In this document: positions 7,992-15,891 of the stretch, one piece after another
Numbering within the stretch: the stretch's first letter is position 1
Layout: each line of letters begins with the position of its first letter
Source of the DNA: Gammaproteobacteria bacterium
GTDB lineage: Bacteria > Pseudomonadota > Gammaproteobacteria > Burkholderiales > Burkholderiaceae_C
Direction of reading: 5' to 3'
DNA length: 34,885 bases
Assembly: GCA_025359085.1 (NCBI GenBank)
Contig: JANYHL010000075.1
Span: forward strand, 1-34,885
Translations under genes and position numbers: made by a program
Notes under the pieces: generated by a model
The model's database searches: none
Told to the model about the DNA's origin: nothing
Seen by the model: the letters and a program-made list of their open reading frames with translations, nothing else

Positions 7992-9470
7992 TTGGAAAGT
8001 ACACCGTTGAACTATAAAGCGCTCGGTGATCGCAAGGTCATCCCCATTGTTGCCCAGGAAGGCTATGTGCCAGCGCCTCCATCGGAGTCGACGGATGGCG
8101 GCATGCTCTCCCTGTATGCCTCGCACCAGACGATTTATCCACGCAGTGTCTCGGGCCTGTTCTCCAACTGGCGCTGGGGCATGGTCTGGCTGACCCAGTT
8201 GATTTTTTACGGTCTGCCCTGGCTCGAGTGGGGCCAGCGCCAGGCGGTCTTGTTTGACCTGGCCTCCCGGCGCTTCTATATCTTTGGCCTGGTGCTGTAC
8301 CCGCAGGACTTTATCTACCTGACCGGCATGCTGGTCATCGCCGCCCTGTCGCTGTTTCTCTTTACCGCTGTCGCCGGACGACTGTGGTGTGGCTATGCCT
8401 GCCCGCAGACGGTCTATACCGAAATTTTCCTCTGGATCGAGAAAAAGGTCGAAGGCGACCGCTCCGCGCGCATGCGCCGCGATGCCAAACCGCTATCGCT
8501 GGACAAAGTGATGCGCAAGTCCACCAAGCACTTCCTGTGGCTGGGGGTCGCGCTATGGACCGGCTTTACCTTTGTTGGTTACTTCACGCCGATCAAGCAA
8601 CTTGGCCTTGATTTCCTGCGGATGAGCATGGGATCCTGGGAGGTATTCTGGACCTTCTTCTACGGCTTTGCCACCTACGGCAACGCCGGCTTCATGCGTG
8701 AGCAGGTTTGTAAGCACATGTGTCCGTATGCGCGCTTTCAAAGCGCCATGTTTGACAATGACACCCTGATCGTCACCTACGACAGCGAGCGCGGCGAGCC
8801 GCGTGGGGCCCGCTCACGCAGAGCCGACCCAACCCAGCTGAAGCTGGGCGCCTGCGTTGACTGCAGCCTGTGCGTGCAGGTCTGTCCCACCGGCATTGAT
8901 ATTCGCCAAGGCCTGCAATACGAATGCATCGGTTGCGGCGCCTGTGCTGATGTTTGCGACACTGTGATGGACAAGATGGGCTATGCCCGGGGTTTGGTTA
9001 AATACACCACCGAACACGCAATGCAAGAGCACTGGACCCAGTCGCAGACCTTGCGCCATGTGCTGCGGCCGCGCATACTGATTTACACCGCCATTCTGGC
9101 GGCGATCGTGATTGCGATGGTGACCAGTCTGGCCCTGCGCAAACCGTTCAAGGTGGATGTGATCCGCGACCGCGGTGTGATGGCGCGCGTGGTGGAGGCG
9201 GGCAAGATCGAAAACGTCTACCGTCTTCAAGTCATGAATGCCACTGAAACGGATCAGCGCTTTAAAGTCACGGTGTCGGGTCTGCCCGGGCTGGTGGTGA
9301 CGTCAGACAACGAGCTGGCCGTGCCTGCCGCGCAAGCGCGTTGGCTGGTGGTGCGGACCCAGTTGCCGCCCGATGTGGCGCTTGCGGGTTCCCACCCGAT
9401 TAAATTCGAAATTCAGTCCATCGATATGGACGTTCATGATGCAGAAAAATCTGTATTTTTGGTGCCGTAA
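7992..9470 (+). CDS. ccoG: Cytochrome c oxidase accessory protein CcoG (4Fe-4S, TTG start)
   Basis: Polytopic membrane iron-sulphur protein of 492 residues. In studied bacteria CcoG/RdxA acts in cbb3 assembly as a cupric reductase. After a soluble start, YPRSVSGLFSNWRWGMVW leads into membrane segments. GYACPQTVYTEIFLWIE and MREQVCKHMCPYARFQ are typical of the family. Two ferredoxin-like clusters follow: CVDCSLCVQVCPTG (from Cys288) and CIGCGACADVCD (from Cys312). The C-terminal third is the immunoglobulin-like IG-D of CcoG. TTG at 7992 is taken as start, because the next in-frame ATG (8103) would remove the conserved VIPI region; the ribosome-binding site is poor. It belongs to the ccoNOQPGH run. 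Confidence 0.95.
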   Translation: MESTPLNYKALGDRKVIPIVAQEGYVPAPPSESTDGGMLSLYASHQTIYPRSVSGLFSNWRWGMVWLTQLIFYGLPWLEWGQRQAVLFDLASRRFYIFGLVLYPQDFIYLTGMLVIAALSLFLFTAVAGRLWCGYACPQTVYTEIFLWIEKKVEGDRSARMRRDAKPLSLDKVMRKSTKHFLWLGVALWTGFTFVGYFTPIKQLGLDFLRMSMGSWEVFWTFFYGFATYGNAGFMREQVCKHMCPYARFQSAMFDNDTLIVTYDSERGEPRGARSRRADPTQLKLGACVDCSLCVQVCPTGIDIRQGLQYECIGCGACADVCDTVMDKMGYARGLVKYTTEHAMQEHWTQSQTLRHVLRPRILIYTAILAAIVIAMVTSLALRKPFKVDVIRDRGVMARVVEAGKIENVYRLQVMNATETDQRFKVTVSGLPGLVVTSDNELAVPAAQARWLVVRTQLPPDVALAGSHPIKFEIQSIDMDVHDAEKSVFLVP

Positions 9471-9482
9471 TAAGGATAGCTT

Positions 9483-9773
9483 ATGCAAAAAAATTCCCTT
9501 GAATCTCCTGAGCCGTGGTGGAAATTTGGCTATGTATGGATGGTTGTGGCTGGTCCGGCGATTGTGGTCGTGGCCGCTTTTTTCACTTTGTATCTTGCGG
9601 TGACCCGGCCCGACCCGGTCATAAGCCAAGATTATTACCGCCTGGGGATTGAAATCAACAAGACCTTGAAAGATGAGCCGCAGGCTGCTGCCAGCATGGC
9701 GCCGGCGCTACAGGCCCGCAATCATGCGCAGACCGGCGTTGTACCCAGTTCCCAAATGCCCACCAAGCCTTGA
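9483..9773 (+). CDS. ccoH: FixH family protein (CcoH)
   Basis: Protein of 96 residues with one N-terminal transmembrane helix (about residues 17-39, VWMVVAGPAIVVVAAFFTLY) and a short polar domain. The segment RPDPVISQDYYRLGIEINKTL is the FixH signature. CcoH is a membrane-bound factor required for assembly or stability of cbb3 oxidase. AAGGA lies before the ATG, and the gene begins 12 bases after ccoG. It is shorter than many CcoH proteins, so the domain after the helix is minimal; this short form is common in related betaproteobacteria as far as I recall. Confidence 0.92.
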   Translation: MQKNSLESPEPWWKFGYVWMVVAGPAIVVVAAFFTLYLAVTRPDPVISQDYYRLGIEINKTLKDEPQAAASMAPALQARNHAQTGVVPSSQMPTKP

Positions 9774-9807
9774 ACGCAATGATCTCTGAAGTACAGGAGG
9801 CTCGCTC

Positions 9808-10098
9808 ATGTTGTCACAACGCTTAATGTGGATTATCTGGCCCGCGTTTCTGGTGGCCGGCGTGCTTGAAATACTCGTGTTTGCATTGGTGGATCCGCAA
9901 GATATGCAGTGGTTCGGTCAGCCCGTCGAATTGTCACGTCAGGGTGTTTACACCGTGGCATTTTTTGTCTTTTGGGGCATCAGCATGTTGGGTAGCGGCT
10001 TGACCACCTTGCTGTCCATGTCGCCGTTTGAAGTCAACCGTTGCCCGTTGCCTGCTAACGCGCGTCCCGACGGGTGTCCCAAGCAGGGGCCTTGCTGA
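9808..10098 (+). CDS. Small two-helix membrane protein of the cco cluster, function unknown
   Basis: Protein of 96 residues with a strong ribosome-binding site (AGGAGG before ATG at 9808), placed 34 bases after ccoH and convergent with fnr. It has two predicted transmembrane helices, about residues 8-28 and 48-70. It ends in a cysteine-containing tail (Cys79, Cys90, Cys96) within PFEVNRCPLP and DGCPKQGPC. No enzymatic motif is visible. Position and spacing suggest it is part of the cbb3 operon and may help assembly or metal handling, but this is inferred from context only. Confidence 0.82.
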   Translation: MLSQRLMWIIWPAFLVAGVLEILVFALVDPQDMQWFGQPVELSRQGVYTVAFFVFWGISMLGSGLTTLLSMSPFEVNRCPLPANARPDGCPKQGPC

Positions 10099-10109
10099 GT
10101 CGGTCTCGT

Positions 10110-10838
10110 TCAGGCGGTTCCGGCGCCGGATTTTGGATTGACGATGTCTTTCAGCGCCTCCGTGTTAAGGATGCGAACGTGGCGTTGTTTCACTTCCACA
10201 ATGCCGTCTTCAGAAAATCTTGAAAAAGTGCGACTGACGGTTTCGAGTTTCAAGCCCAAAAAACTGCCAATTTCTTCCCGCGTCATGCGTAATACCAACT
10301 CTGATTGCGAGAAACCCCGAGCGTGCAACCGCTGAACCAGGTTCAGAAGGAAGGTGGCGAGACGTTCCTCGGCGCGCATGCTGCCCAAAAGCAGCATGAC
10401 ACCATGCTCGCGGACGATCTCACGGCTCATGATTTTGTGGACGTGGCGCTGGAGCGCGTTGACTTTGCGAGACAGTTCTTCAATGCGATCAAACGGCATG
10501 ACACAGACCTCAGCGTCCTCCAATGCAACGGCGTCGCAGGTGTGATAGTCGTTGACGATGCCATCGAGGCCGACGACCTCACCGGCCATCTGAAAGCCCG
10601 TCACCTGATCCCGTCCATCCTCGGAGGCCACGCAGGTCTTGAAGAAGCCCGTGCGGATGGCATACAGGCTGGTGAACTTCTCGCCATTGCGAAAGAGGAG
10701 AGAGCCTCTCTTGATGGTGCGCCGGGCAGCGACCATGCCATCAATCAAGTCGAGTTCTTCCTTGCTTAGGCCCATGGGCATGCACAGTTCCCGCAAGTTA
10801 CAGTTGGAGCATGCGACTTTGATGGTATGAGGGTTCAT
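10110..10838 (-). CDS. fnr: Oxygen-sensing regulator FNR/ANR (Crp family)
   Basis: Transcription regulator of 242 residues that with a [4Fe-4S] cluster activates or represses genes when oxygen is low. Four candidate ligands match those of E. coli FNR in spacing: Cys10, Cys13, Cys19 and Cys112 (CSNCNLRELC and EVCVMPF; 93 residues between the third and fourth, as in E. coli). A cyclic-nucleotide-type beta-roll follows, then a dimer helix, then the winged helix. The recognition helix LKLETVSRTFSRF holds the E-x2-SR pattern that reads TTGAT half sites. The gene sits between the cco genes and hemN, both expected targets. A box 33-46 bases upstream of its start may allow autoregulation. The assignment is firm. 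Confidence 0.97.
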   Translation of the reverse strand: MNPHTIKVACSNCNLRELCMPMGLSKEELDLIDGMVAARRTIKRGSLLFRNGEKFTSLYAIRTGFFKTCVASEDGRDQVTGFQMAGEVVGLDGIVNDYHTCDAVALEDAEVCVMPFDRIEELSRKVNALQRHVHKIMSREIVREHGVMLLLGSMRAEERLATFLLNLVQRLHARGFSQSELVLRMTREEIGSFLGLKLETVSRTFSRFSEDGIVEVKQRHVRILNTEALKDIVNPKSGAGTA

Positions 10839-10870
10839 ATGCTGATTTTGGCACTAATCATTAACCTATC

Positions 10871-10912
10871 CTGATGTGGGTCAATTTTTTAGGTCTTACA
10901 CTTTCCTATGAT
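10871..10912 (+). promoter_or_regulatory. hemN promoter: FNR box (10871-10884) plus -10 TATGAT (10907-10912)
   Basis: CTGATGTGGGTCAA matches TTGAT-N4-ATCAA at 8 of 10 positions. A TATGAT hexamer (5 of 6 match to TATAAT) lies downstream at 10907-10912, predicting transcription start near 10919. The box centre (10877.5) is then at -41.5, the classical class II FNR activator position. The same box lies upstream of the divergent fnr gene and could mediate autocontrol. Confidence 0.75.
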
Positions 10913-10953
10913 TCAATCCAAGTCAAGAAACGATTTCAATTTTTGAGGCACAT

Positions 10954-10969
10954 TTGTCAAGCTTGACAA
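10954..10969. promoter_or_regulatory. 16-bp perfect palindrome at the hemN ribosome-binding site
   Basis: TTGTCAAGCTTGACAA is a perfect palindrome in the hemN leader, and its last bases are part of the AAGGAG ribosome-binding site (10968-10973). It does not fit the FNR consensus, since the half sites are TTGTC with a six-base centre. It could be an operator for another regulator or a small hairpin that masks the ribosome-binding site. Confidence 0.45.
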
Positions 10970-10978
10970 GGAGTATTC

Positions 10979-12376
10979 ATGAACACAGCTGTTGCAACCC
11001 CCATTTCCGAAGAACTGATACATCGTTTTGATGTATCAGGACCCCGTTACACCTCTTATCCGACGGCAGACCGTTTTGTGGAGGCTTTTTCAGTTGAGGA
11101 CTATACCCAAGCTTTGAAGCTGCGGCGGGCCGGAGGTGCGGCCATGACCTTGCCTTTGTCCTTGTACGTTCACATTCCTTTTTGTGAGTCCCTTTGCTAT
11201 TACTGCGCCTGCAACAAGATCATTACCAAACACCATGATCGCGCCGGGCCCTATTTACGCTATCTGAGCCGTGAGGTCGATTTGCACACTGAGCAACTCG
11301 GTGTCGGGCAAACCGTGACCCAATTGCATCTCGGTGGCGGCAGCCCCACCTTTTTGACAGATGACGAGCTGCGTGAATTGATGGCCATGTTGCGGCGCAG
11401 CTTTACTTTCGCCCCAGGCGGTGAATACTCGATAGAAGTAGACCCGCGCACCATTGACGCTTCGCGCCTCGATACCTTGGCTGAATTGGGCTTCAATCGC
11501 TTGAGCTTTGGGATTCAGGACTTTGACCCTGACGTTCAAAAGTCGGTACACCGTGTGCAGCCCGCGGAACAGGTTTTTGCCTTGGTGGCTGCCGCTCGTG
11601 ACCGCGGCTTTGATTCCATCAATGCCGACCTGATTTATGGGCTGCCGCTGCAAAGTCCGGAATCATTTGACCGCACGTTGGCGCAGGTGGTGGAGTTACG
11701 GCCAGAGCGCATAGCTCTGTACGCCTACGCACATTTGCCGGAGCGGTTCAAGCCCCAGCGCCGCATTCCGACGGTGGAGATTCCCAGTGGCGCGGCCAAG
11801 GTTGCCATGCTGGCGCGTTCCATGGCCGCTTTCATGGCCGCGGGTTATGTGTATGTTGGGATGGATCACTTTGCGTTGCCGACAGACTCGCTGGCAATTG
11901 CCAAGCGGCAAGGGCGTTTGCACCGCAATTTCCAAGGTTATAGCACCCAGCCCGATTGCGATCTGATTGGCCTGGGCGTCTCATCCATTGGCCGAATTGG
12001 TGCCACCTACAGTCAAAACGCCAAGACGCTGGAAGAATATTACGATCACTTGGATCAAGGGCGCTTCCCGGTGGTGCGCGGTTTGGCGTTGACGCGTGAC
12101 GACCTGTTGCGTCGTGCAGTCATTATGGCCATCATGTGCCAGGGGCGGGTGTTGTTCGAACCCATTGAACTGGCGCATCTGGTCGAATTTCGCAAGTACT
12201 TTGCTCCTGAGATGGAGGCCCTGCAAAAGCTGGCAGATCAGGGCATGGTCACGCTGGACGAGACCGGCATTCAAGTCACTGACATGGGTTGGTTTTTTGT
12301 CCGGGCCGTGGCCATGGTGTTTGATCGCTATTTGCAGACAGACCGCACGCGCGCTCGGTTTTCCAAAATTATCTGA
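10979..12376 (+). CDS. hemN: Oxygen-independent coproporphyrinogen III oxidase (HemN)
   Basis: Cytoplasmic radical SAM enzyme of 465 residues that decarboxylates coproporphyrinogen III to protoporphyrinogen IX without oxygen, a late haem step needed under anaerobic and microaerobic conditions. The cluster motif is CESLCYYCAC (Cys69, Cys73, Cys76 bind the 4Fe-4S cluster; Cys78 follows). The family N-terminus RYTSYPTADRF is present, as are the LGGGSPTFL glycine-rich SAM segment and INADLIYGLPLQ. The start has AAGGAG six bases upstream. An FNR-type promoter precedes it. In this locus HemN supplies haem for the cbb3 oxidase encoded just upstream. The membrane gene at 12385 follows after 8 bases, so they are probably co-transcribed. 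Confidence 0.97.
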   Translation: MNTAVATPISEELIHRFDVSGPRYTSYPTADRFVEAFSVEDYTQALKLRRAGGAAMTLPLSLYVHIPFCESLCYYCACNKIITKHHDRAGPYLRYLSREVDLHTEQLGVGQTVTQLHLGGGSPTFLTDDELRELMAMLRRSFTFAPGGEYSIEVDPRTIDASRLDTLAELGFNRLSFGIQDFDPDVQKSVHRVQPAEQVFALVAAARDRGFDSINADLIYGLPLQSPESFDRTLAQVVELRPERIALYAYAHLPERFKPQRRIPTVEIPSGAAKVAMLARSMAAFMAAGYVYVGMDHFALPTDSLAIAKRQGRLHRNFQGYSTQPDCDLIGLGVSSIGRIGATYSQNAKTLEEYYDHLDQGRFPVVRGLALTRDDLLRRAVIMAIMCQGRVLFEPIELAHLVEFRKYFAPEMEALQKLADQGMVTLDETGIQVTDMGWFFVRAVAMVFDRYLQTDRTRARFSKII

Positions 12377-12384
12377 TCGGGTCA

Positions 12385-13071
12385 ATGCAAACCTCGCTGG
12401 CTGCCACTGCCTTGTTGATGGGCTTGGCCGGCGGGCCGCACTGCATCGCCATGTGTGGCGCTGCCTGCGCGGGTATTGGCCAGGCGGCGGGGGCCCACAA
12501 AAATTCAGCGATGTGGAGTTTTCAGGCCGGACGCGTGTTCGGCTATTCGGCGCTCGGGGCGCTGGCGGCGGCCTCAATGCAGGGTTTGGGTTGGTTGACG
12601 GTGCAGACCGCTGCGTTGCGCCCGGTCTGGACGCTCTTTCATGTCGCTACCCTGGTGCTGGGTCTGTTGCTGCTATGGAAAGCGCAGCAACCGATCTGGC
12701 TGGAGCAGGCGGGTAAAAAAATATGGATCGGCGCCCGCTCGCTGGCGGCCGGACGGGGCCGGGGGGCACCGTTAGTGATCGGTGCGCTTTGGACTTTTTT
12801 GCCCTGTGGCTTGCTCTACTCGGCGCTGCTGGTGGCTGCTTTGACCGGTCATGCTCTGGAGGGCGCCTTGGTCATGGCCTTATTTGCCTTGGGCACCAGT
12901 GTCTCCCTGATGGCCGGACCCTGGTTATGGCTGCGTTTGCGGGGTCATGGTGCTGGCGATTGGGGTGTGCGTTTGGCCGGTCTGGCCCTGGCTGCCAGTT
13001 CGGTCTGGGCTTTGTGGATGGCGTATGCCCATGACGCGGCCCCCTGGTGTGCGACCCCCTTGACCGGTTGA
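12385..13071 (+). CDS. Sulfite exporter TauE/SafE / UreH-like membrane protein
   Basis: Polytopic membrane protein of 228 residues with about six hydrophobic segments. It opens with LMGLAGGPHCIAMCGAACAG; the G-x2-HC-x2-MCG pattern is the hallmark of the UreH-like/DsbD-transmembrane-like group often named sulfite exporter TauE/SafE family. A second motif, ALWTFLPCGLLYSALLVAA, has the conserved Pro-Cys-Gly. Members of this group are frequently encoded beside cco, fnr or hemN genes and are suspected to act in metal or cofactor supply. That role is an inference here. It lies 8 bases after hemN, so it shares the FNR-controlled transcript. Confidence 0.85.
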   Translation: MQTSLAATALLMGLAGGPHCIAMCGAACAGIGQAAGAHKNSAMWSFQAGRVFGYSALGALAAASMQGLGWLTVQTAALRPVWTLFHVATLVLGLLLLWKAQQPIWLEQAGKKIWIGARSLAAGRGRGAPLVIGALWTFLPCGLLYSALLVAALTGHALEGALVMALFALGTSVSLMAGPWLWLRLRGHGAGDWGVRLAGLALAASSVWALWMAYAHDAAPWCATPLTG

Positions 13072-13162
13072 ATCAGCGTTTCTTGACCCAGGAGTCGCCG
13101 GCGCGTTCATGGCGCAGGGTCAACCTGCTGCGCCATCTGCCGGGGCTGGGATAATCCACCCT

Positions 13163-14176
13163 ATGCCGAACCCGAACCTTGTTGGCGCCGACCGCCGCGT
13201 CGAGCCCGACCGCTGGAAGCTGTCGGTGGCGCCGATGCTCGACTGGACCGATCACCATTGCCGCTATTTTCATCGTCTGCTGACGCAGCGCGCGCTGCTG
13301 TACACCGAGATGGTGACGACCGGCGCCTTGATGCATGGCGACGTGCCGCGCCATTTGCACCACAACATGCAAGAGCATCCGGTCGCGCTCCAATTGGGTG
13401 GCAGCGAACCGGCGGCCCTGGCCCATTGCGCCCGCCTGGGTGAACAGTGGGGTTACGACGAGATCAACCTGAATTGCGGTTGTCCCAGTGAGCGCGTGCA
13501 GCGTGGCGCGTTTGGCGCCTGCCTGATGGCCGAGCCGAAGCTGGTGGCAGATTGCGTCAAGGCGATGGTAGACGCCGTGCAAGTGCCGGTTACCGTGAAA
13601 CACCGCATTGGCATCGACCAAGCCGAGAATTACGACTTCGTGCGCGATTTTGTTGGCACCGTCAGCCAGGCTGGCTGTCGCACCTTCATCGTGCATGCGC
13701 GCAACGCCTGGCTCAAGGGCCTGAGTCCGAAAGAAAATCGTGACGTGCCGCCCTTGCGCTATGAGCTGGCCTACCAGCTCAAACGCGATTTCCCTTCGCT
13801 CGTCATTGTCATCAATGGCGGCATCACCAGCAGCGCGCAAATCGCTGAGCATCTGTTGCATTTGGACGGCGTGATGCTGGGGCGCGAGGCGTACCACAAC
13901 CCCTGGTGGCTGGCTTCCTGGGATGCGACGTTTTACGGGGCTGACGCTACAGAAACCAGCCGCGAGCAGGTCGAACAACAGATGTGTGACTACATGACGC
14001 GCGACGCTGCCGGGCACGGCACACCGTGGCCCACCATTGCCCGCCACATGCTGGGCCTGCGGCACGGACTGCCGGGTGCGCGCCGCTGGCGCCAGGTATG
14101 GAGTGACCACAAGCTCAAGGGGCTGCCTGCGTGTGATGTGATGGCCCAAGCGCACGCCCCGGTACAGACCACATAA
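13163..14176 (+). CDS. dusA: tRNA-dihydrouridine synthase A (DusA)
   Basis: FMN enzyme of 337 residues that reduces uridine to dihydrouridine in the D-loop of tRNA (positions 20/20a for DusA). It begins with KLSVAPMLDWTDHHCRYFHRL, the Dus flavin-binding N-terminus with the DusA-specific MLDWTD. The catalytic cysteine lies in NLNCGCPSERVQRGAFGACLM, and VPVTVKHRIGID follows, with the family lysine and histidine. VIVINGGI and GVMLGREAYHNPW are the C-terminal phosphate-binding elements. The start at 13163 is chosen because an in-frame ATG at 13109 adds a low-quality leader. It is not clearly part of an operon. Confidence 0.95.
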   Translation: MPNPNLVGADRRVEPDRWKLSVAPMLDWTDHHCRYFHRLLTQRALLYTEMVTTGALMHGDVPRHLHHNMQEHPVALQLGGSEPAALAHCARLGEQWGYDEINLNCGCPSERVQRGAFGACLMAEPKLVADCVKAMVDAVQVPVTVKHRIGIDQAENYDFVRDFVGTVSQAGCRTFIVHARNAWLKGLSPKENRDVPPLRYELAYQLKRDFPSLVIVINGGITSSAQIAEHLLHLDGVMLGREAYHNPWWLASWDATFYGADATETSREQVEQQMCDYMTRDAAGHGTPWPTIARHMLGLRHGLPGARRWRQVWSDHKLKGLPACDVMAQAHAPVQTT

Positions 14177-14274
14177 GCAACGCCGGATTTAAGAGTGCTC
14201 ATGCCGGTGCTACCAGCACAGCGTTGGCGCCATGACGTATTTTCACGTTGCTGACCTCGCCTCGGTTGTATTGA

Positions 14275-14348
14275 AAATATTAATTTGCTATATAAATAAT
14301 AGCTATAAACCTATATTCTACGGGGGCTACGAGCCAATTTTTTATAAA
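14275..14348. repeat. Dispersed repeat, copy 3
   Basis: Located in the gap between dusA and the MFS gene. It contains ATTCTACGGGGGCTACGAGCC, whose complement matches copy 6 over GTAGCCCCCGTAGAATAT, and an AT-rich hairpin end (TGCTATATAAATAATAGCTA). The rest of the 246-base gap shows no convincing gene. Confidence 0.65.
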
Positions 14349-14422
14349 CTTGACAGAAAACGGCTTGCGGGCGTGAAGGGGGGCGTTCTGTGTGTTGGCG
14401 CCGGTTCCCTTACCATCGCGGC

Positions 14423-15643
14423 ATGACCAGTACCGCTCTTCATTTGCCCCTCGCCGTGCCGCTCCAGCAAGATGCCAACATCATTGCTTTGGTTGGCCTG
14501 GCCCACGCCAGTTCCCATTTTGCCCATCTGTTGCTGGCGCCGCTGTTTCCGGTGTTCATGACTGAGTTTGGCTTGAGCTACTCCGAGCTGGGCCTGCTGA
14601 TGACCACGTTTTTTGTGGTCTCGGGGCTGGGGCAGGCCTCGGCCGGTTTTGTGGTCGATCGGCTGGGGGCGCGGCCGCTGCTGTTTGTCGCGCTGGGTAT
14701 TTTTGTGCTGGCCTGCAGCGCGGCGTCCCTGGTGAGGGGCTACGTCGGCTTGATGGGTGTGGCCGCGCTGGCGGGCTTGGGCAATGCCACTTTTCACCCG
14801 GTTGATTTCACCATTCTGAACCAGCGCGTTTCGGGCCCGCGGCTAGGCCATGCCTTCAGCGTGCACGGCTTGACGGGCTATCTGGGGTGGGCCGCGGCCC
14901 CGGTATTTTTAGTTTCTCTCAGCAGTTTTTACAGCTGGCGCACAGCCTATCTGGCCGCCGCTGTGATGTACGTCGGGATTCTGGTATTGCTGATTTTGCA
15001 GCGTGACAAACTGCGCACCCAGGTGGGGGTGCAGCAGGCAGACACTGCTGCAGAACACAGCATGGCGTTCATGAAGTTGCCGGTGGTGTGGTGGTGCTTT
15101 GCCTTCTTTTTGTTCTCCACCATGACGCTGGCGGTGGTGCAAAGTTTTTCAGTGCCCATTCTTAAGGCCATGCACGGCGTCAGTTTTGAGGCCGCTACCT
15201 TGACGCTGACCGCTTACATGCTGTGCGGTGCGGTCGGCATCTTCGTCGGCGGATTTGTGGCGGTGCGCACCAAAAATAGCGATCGTGTGGTCGCGTTTTC
15301 CATGGCGGTGGCGGCGCTCTTGCTGGCCTTGTGTGGCACCGGTCTGTTTGGGGCCAGCGGCACCATGGTGGTGCTGGCGGGCACGGGATTGGCGGTGGGA
15401 ATGGGCGGACCAGCGCGCGACATGATGATCAAAAACGCCACGCCCCCGGGCGCCACCGGCCGGGTTTATGGCTTGGTGTATTCAGGACTGGACACCGGCT
15501 TCGCGCTATCGCCCATCGTGTTTGGCGTCTTCATGGACCGGGGCTGGTATGGCGCGACGCTGTTCGGCGCAGCGACCGTGTTGCTGCTCAGTGTGGTGGC
15601 GGCATTGGGGGTTGGCCGCAGGACGGTGCGCTCAGGCAGGTAG
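14423..15643 (+). CDS. MFS transporter, Fsr (fosmidomycin resistance)-like
   Basis: Major facilitator protein of 406 residues with about twelve transmembrane helices. The early part (HASSHFAHLLLAPLFPVFM followed by TEFGLSYSELGLL) and LAGLGNATFHPVDF resemble the Fsr subgroup of exporters, which has a conserved FHP in helix 4. The GFVVDRLGARPLL loop is the MFS motif A region between helices 2 and 3. The likely role is export of a small molecule, substrate unknown. ATG at 14423 gives the natural N-terminus. The gene stands alone after a repeat-containing gap and is convergent with the mer-like module. Confidence 0.87.
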   Translation: MTSTALHLPLAVPLQQDANIIALVGLAHASSHFAHLLLAPLFPVFMTEFGLSYSELGLLMTTFFVVSGLGQASAGFVVDRLGARPLLFVALGIFVLACSAASLVRGYVGLMGVAALAGLGNATFHPVDFTILNQRVSGPRLGHAFSVHGLTGYLGWAAAPVFLVSLSSFYSWRTAYLAAAVMYVGILVLLILQRDKLRTQVGVQQADTAAEHSMAFMKLPVVWWCFAFFLFSTMTLAVVQSFSVPILKAMHGVSFEAATLTLTAYMLCGAVGIFVGGFVAVRTKNSDRVVAFSMAVAALLLALCGTGLFGASGTMVVLAGTGLAVGMGGPARDMMIKNATPPGATGRVYGLVYSGLDTGFALSPIVFGVFMDRGWYGATLFGAATVLLLSVVAALGVGRRTVRSGR

Positions 15644-15656
15644 GTGGAGCCGCCTG

Positions 15657-15891
15657 TCATGCTGGAGCGGCAGAGGTCATTTTGTCGGCGACGTGGCCAG
15701 TGACACGCGCAATCGCGAAGCCTTCCAGGAGGTGGACTACCTGAGTTTTTTCGGGCCCAGTACCCCAGGTTTTGCCAAACGGGCGGAACGCATTGACGAT
15801 GCCCGGCGCATCCCCGAGTAGGTGGCGCATGCGCTCCCGCGCGTCAAACAAGTTGAGATCAATATGGGCACTGAACCCTGGCGGCCTTATT
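15657..15891 (-). other. Unassigned stretch with coding-like frame, possible gene remnant
   Basis: Between the MFS gene and the GDCCVxC gene one reverse frame reads continuously with plausible composition (for example FDARERMRHLLGDAPGIVNA and HLLEGFAIARVTGHVADKM, ending in a stop at 15657). No good start with ribosome-binding site precedes it, and upstream it overlaps the GDCCVxC gene in another frame. I do not recognise the protein. It may be the 3' remnant of a gene disrupted when the mer-like module arrived, or chance. Confidence 0.25.

Noticed and set aside
14232-14426. Small forward frame of 64 codons before the MFS gene
   Set aside because: It runs through dispersed repeat copy 3 and has no ribosome-binding site; the product looks random.
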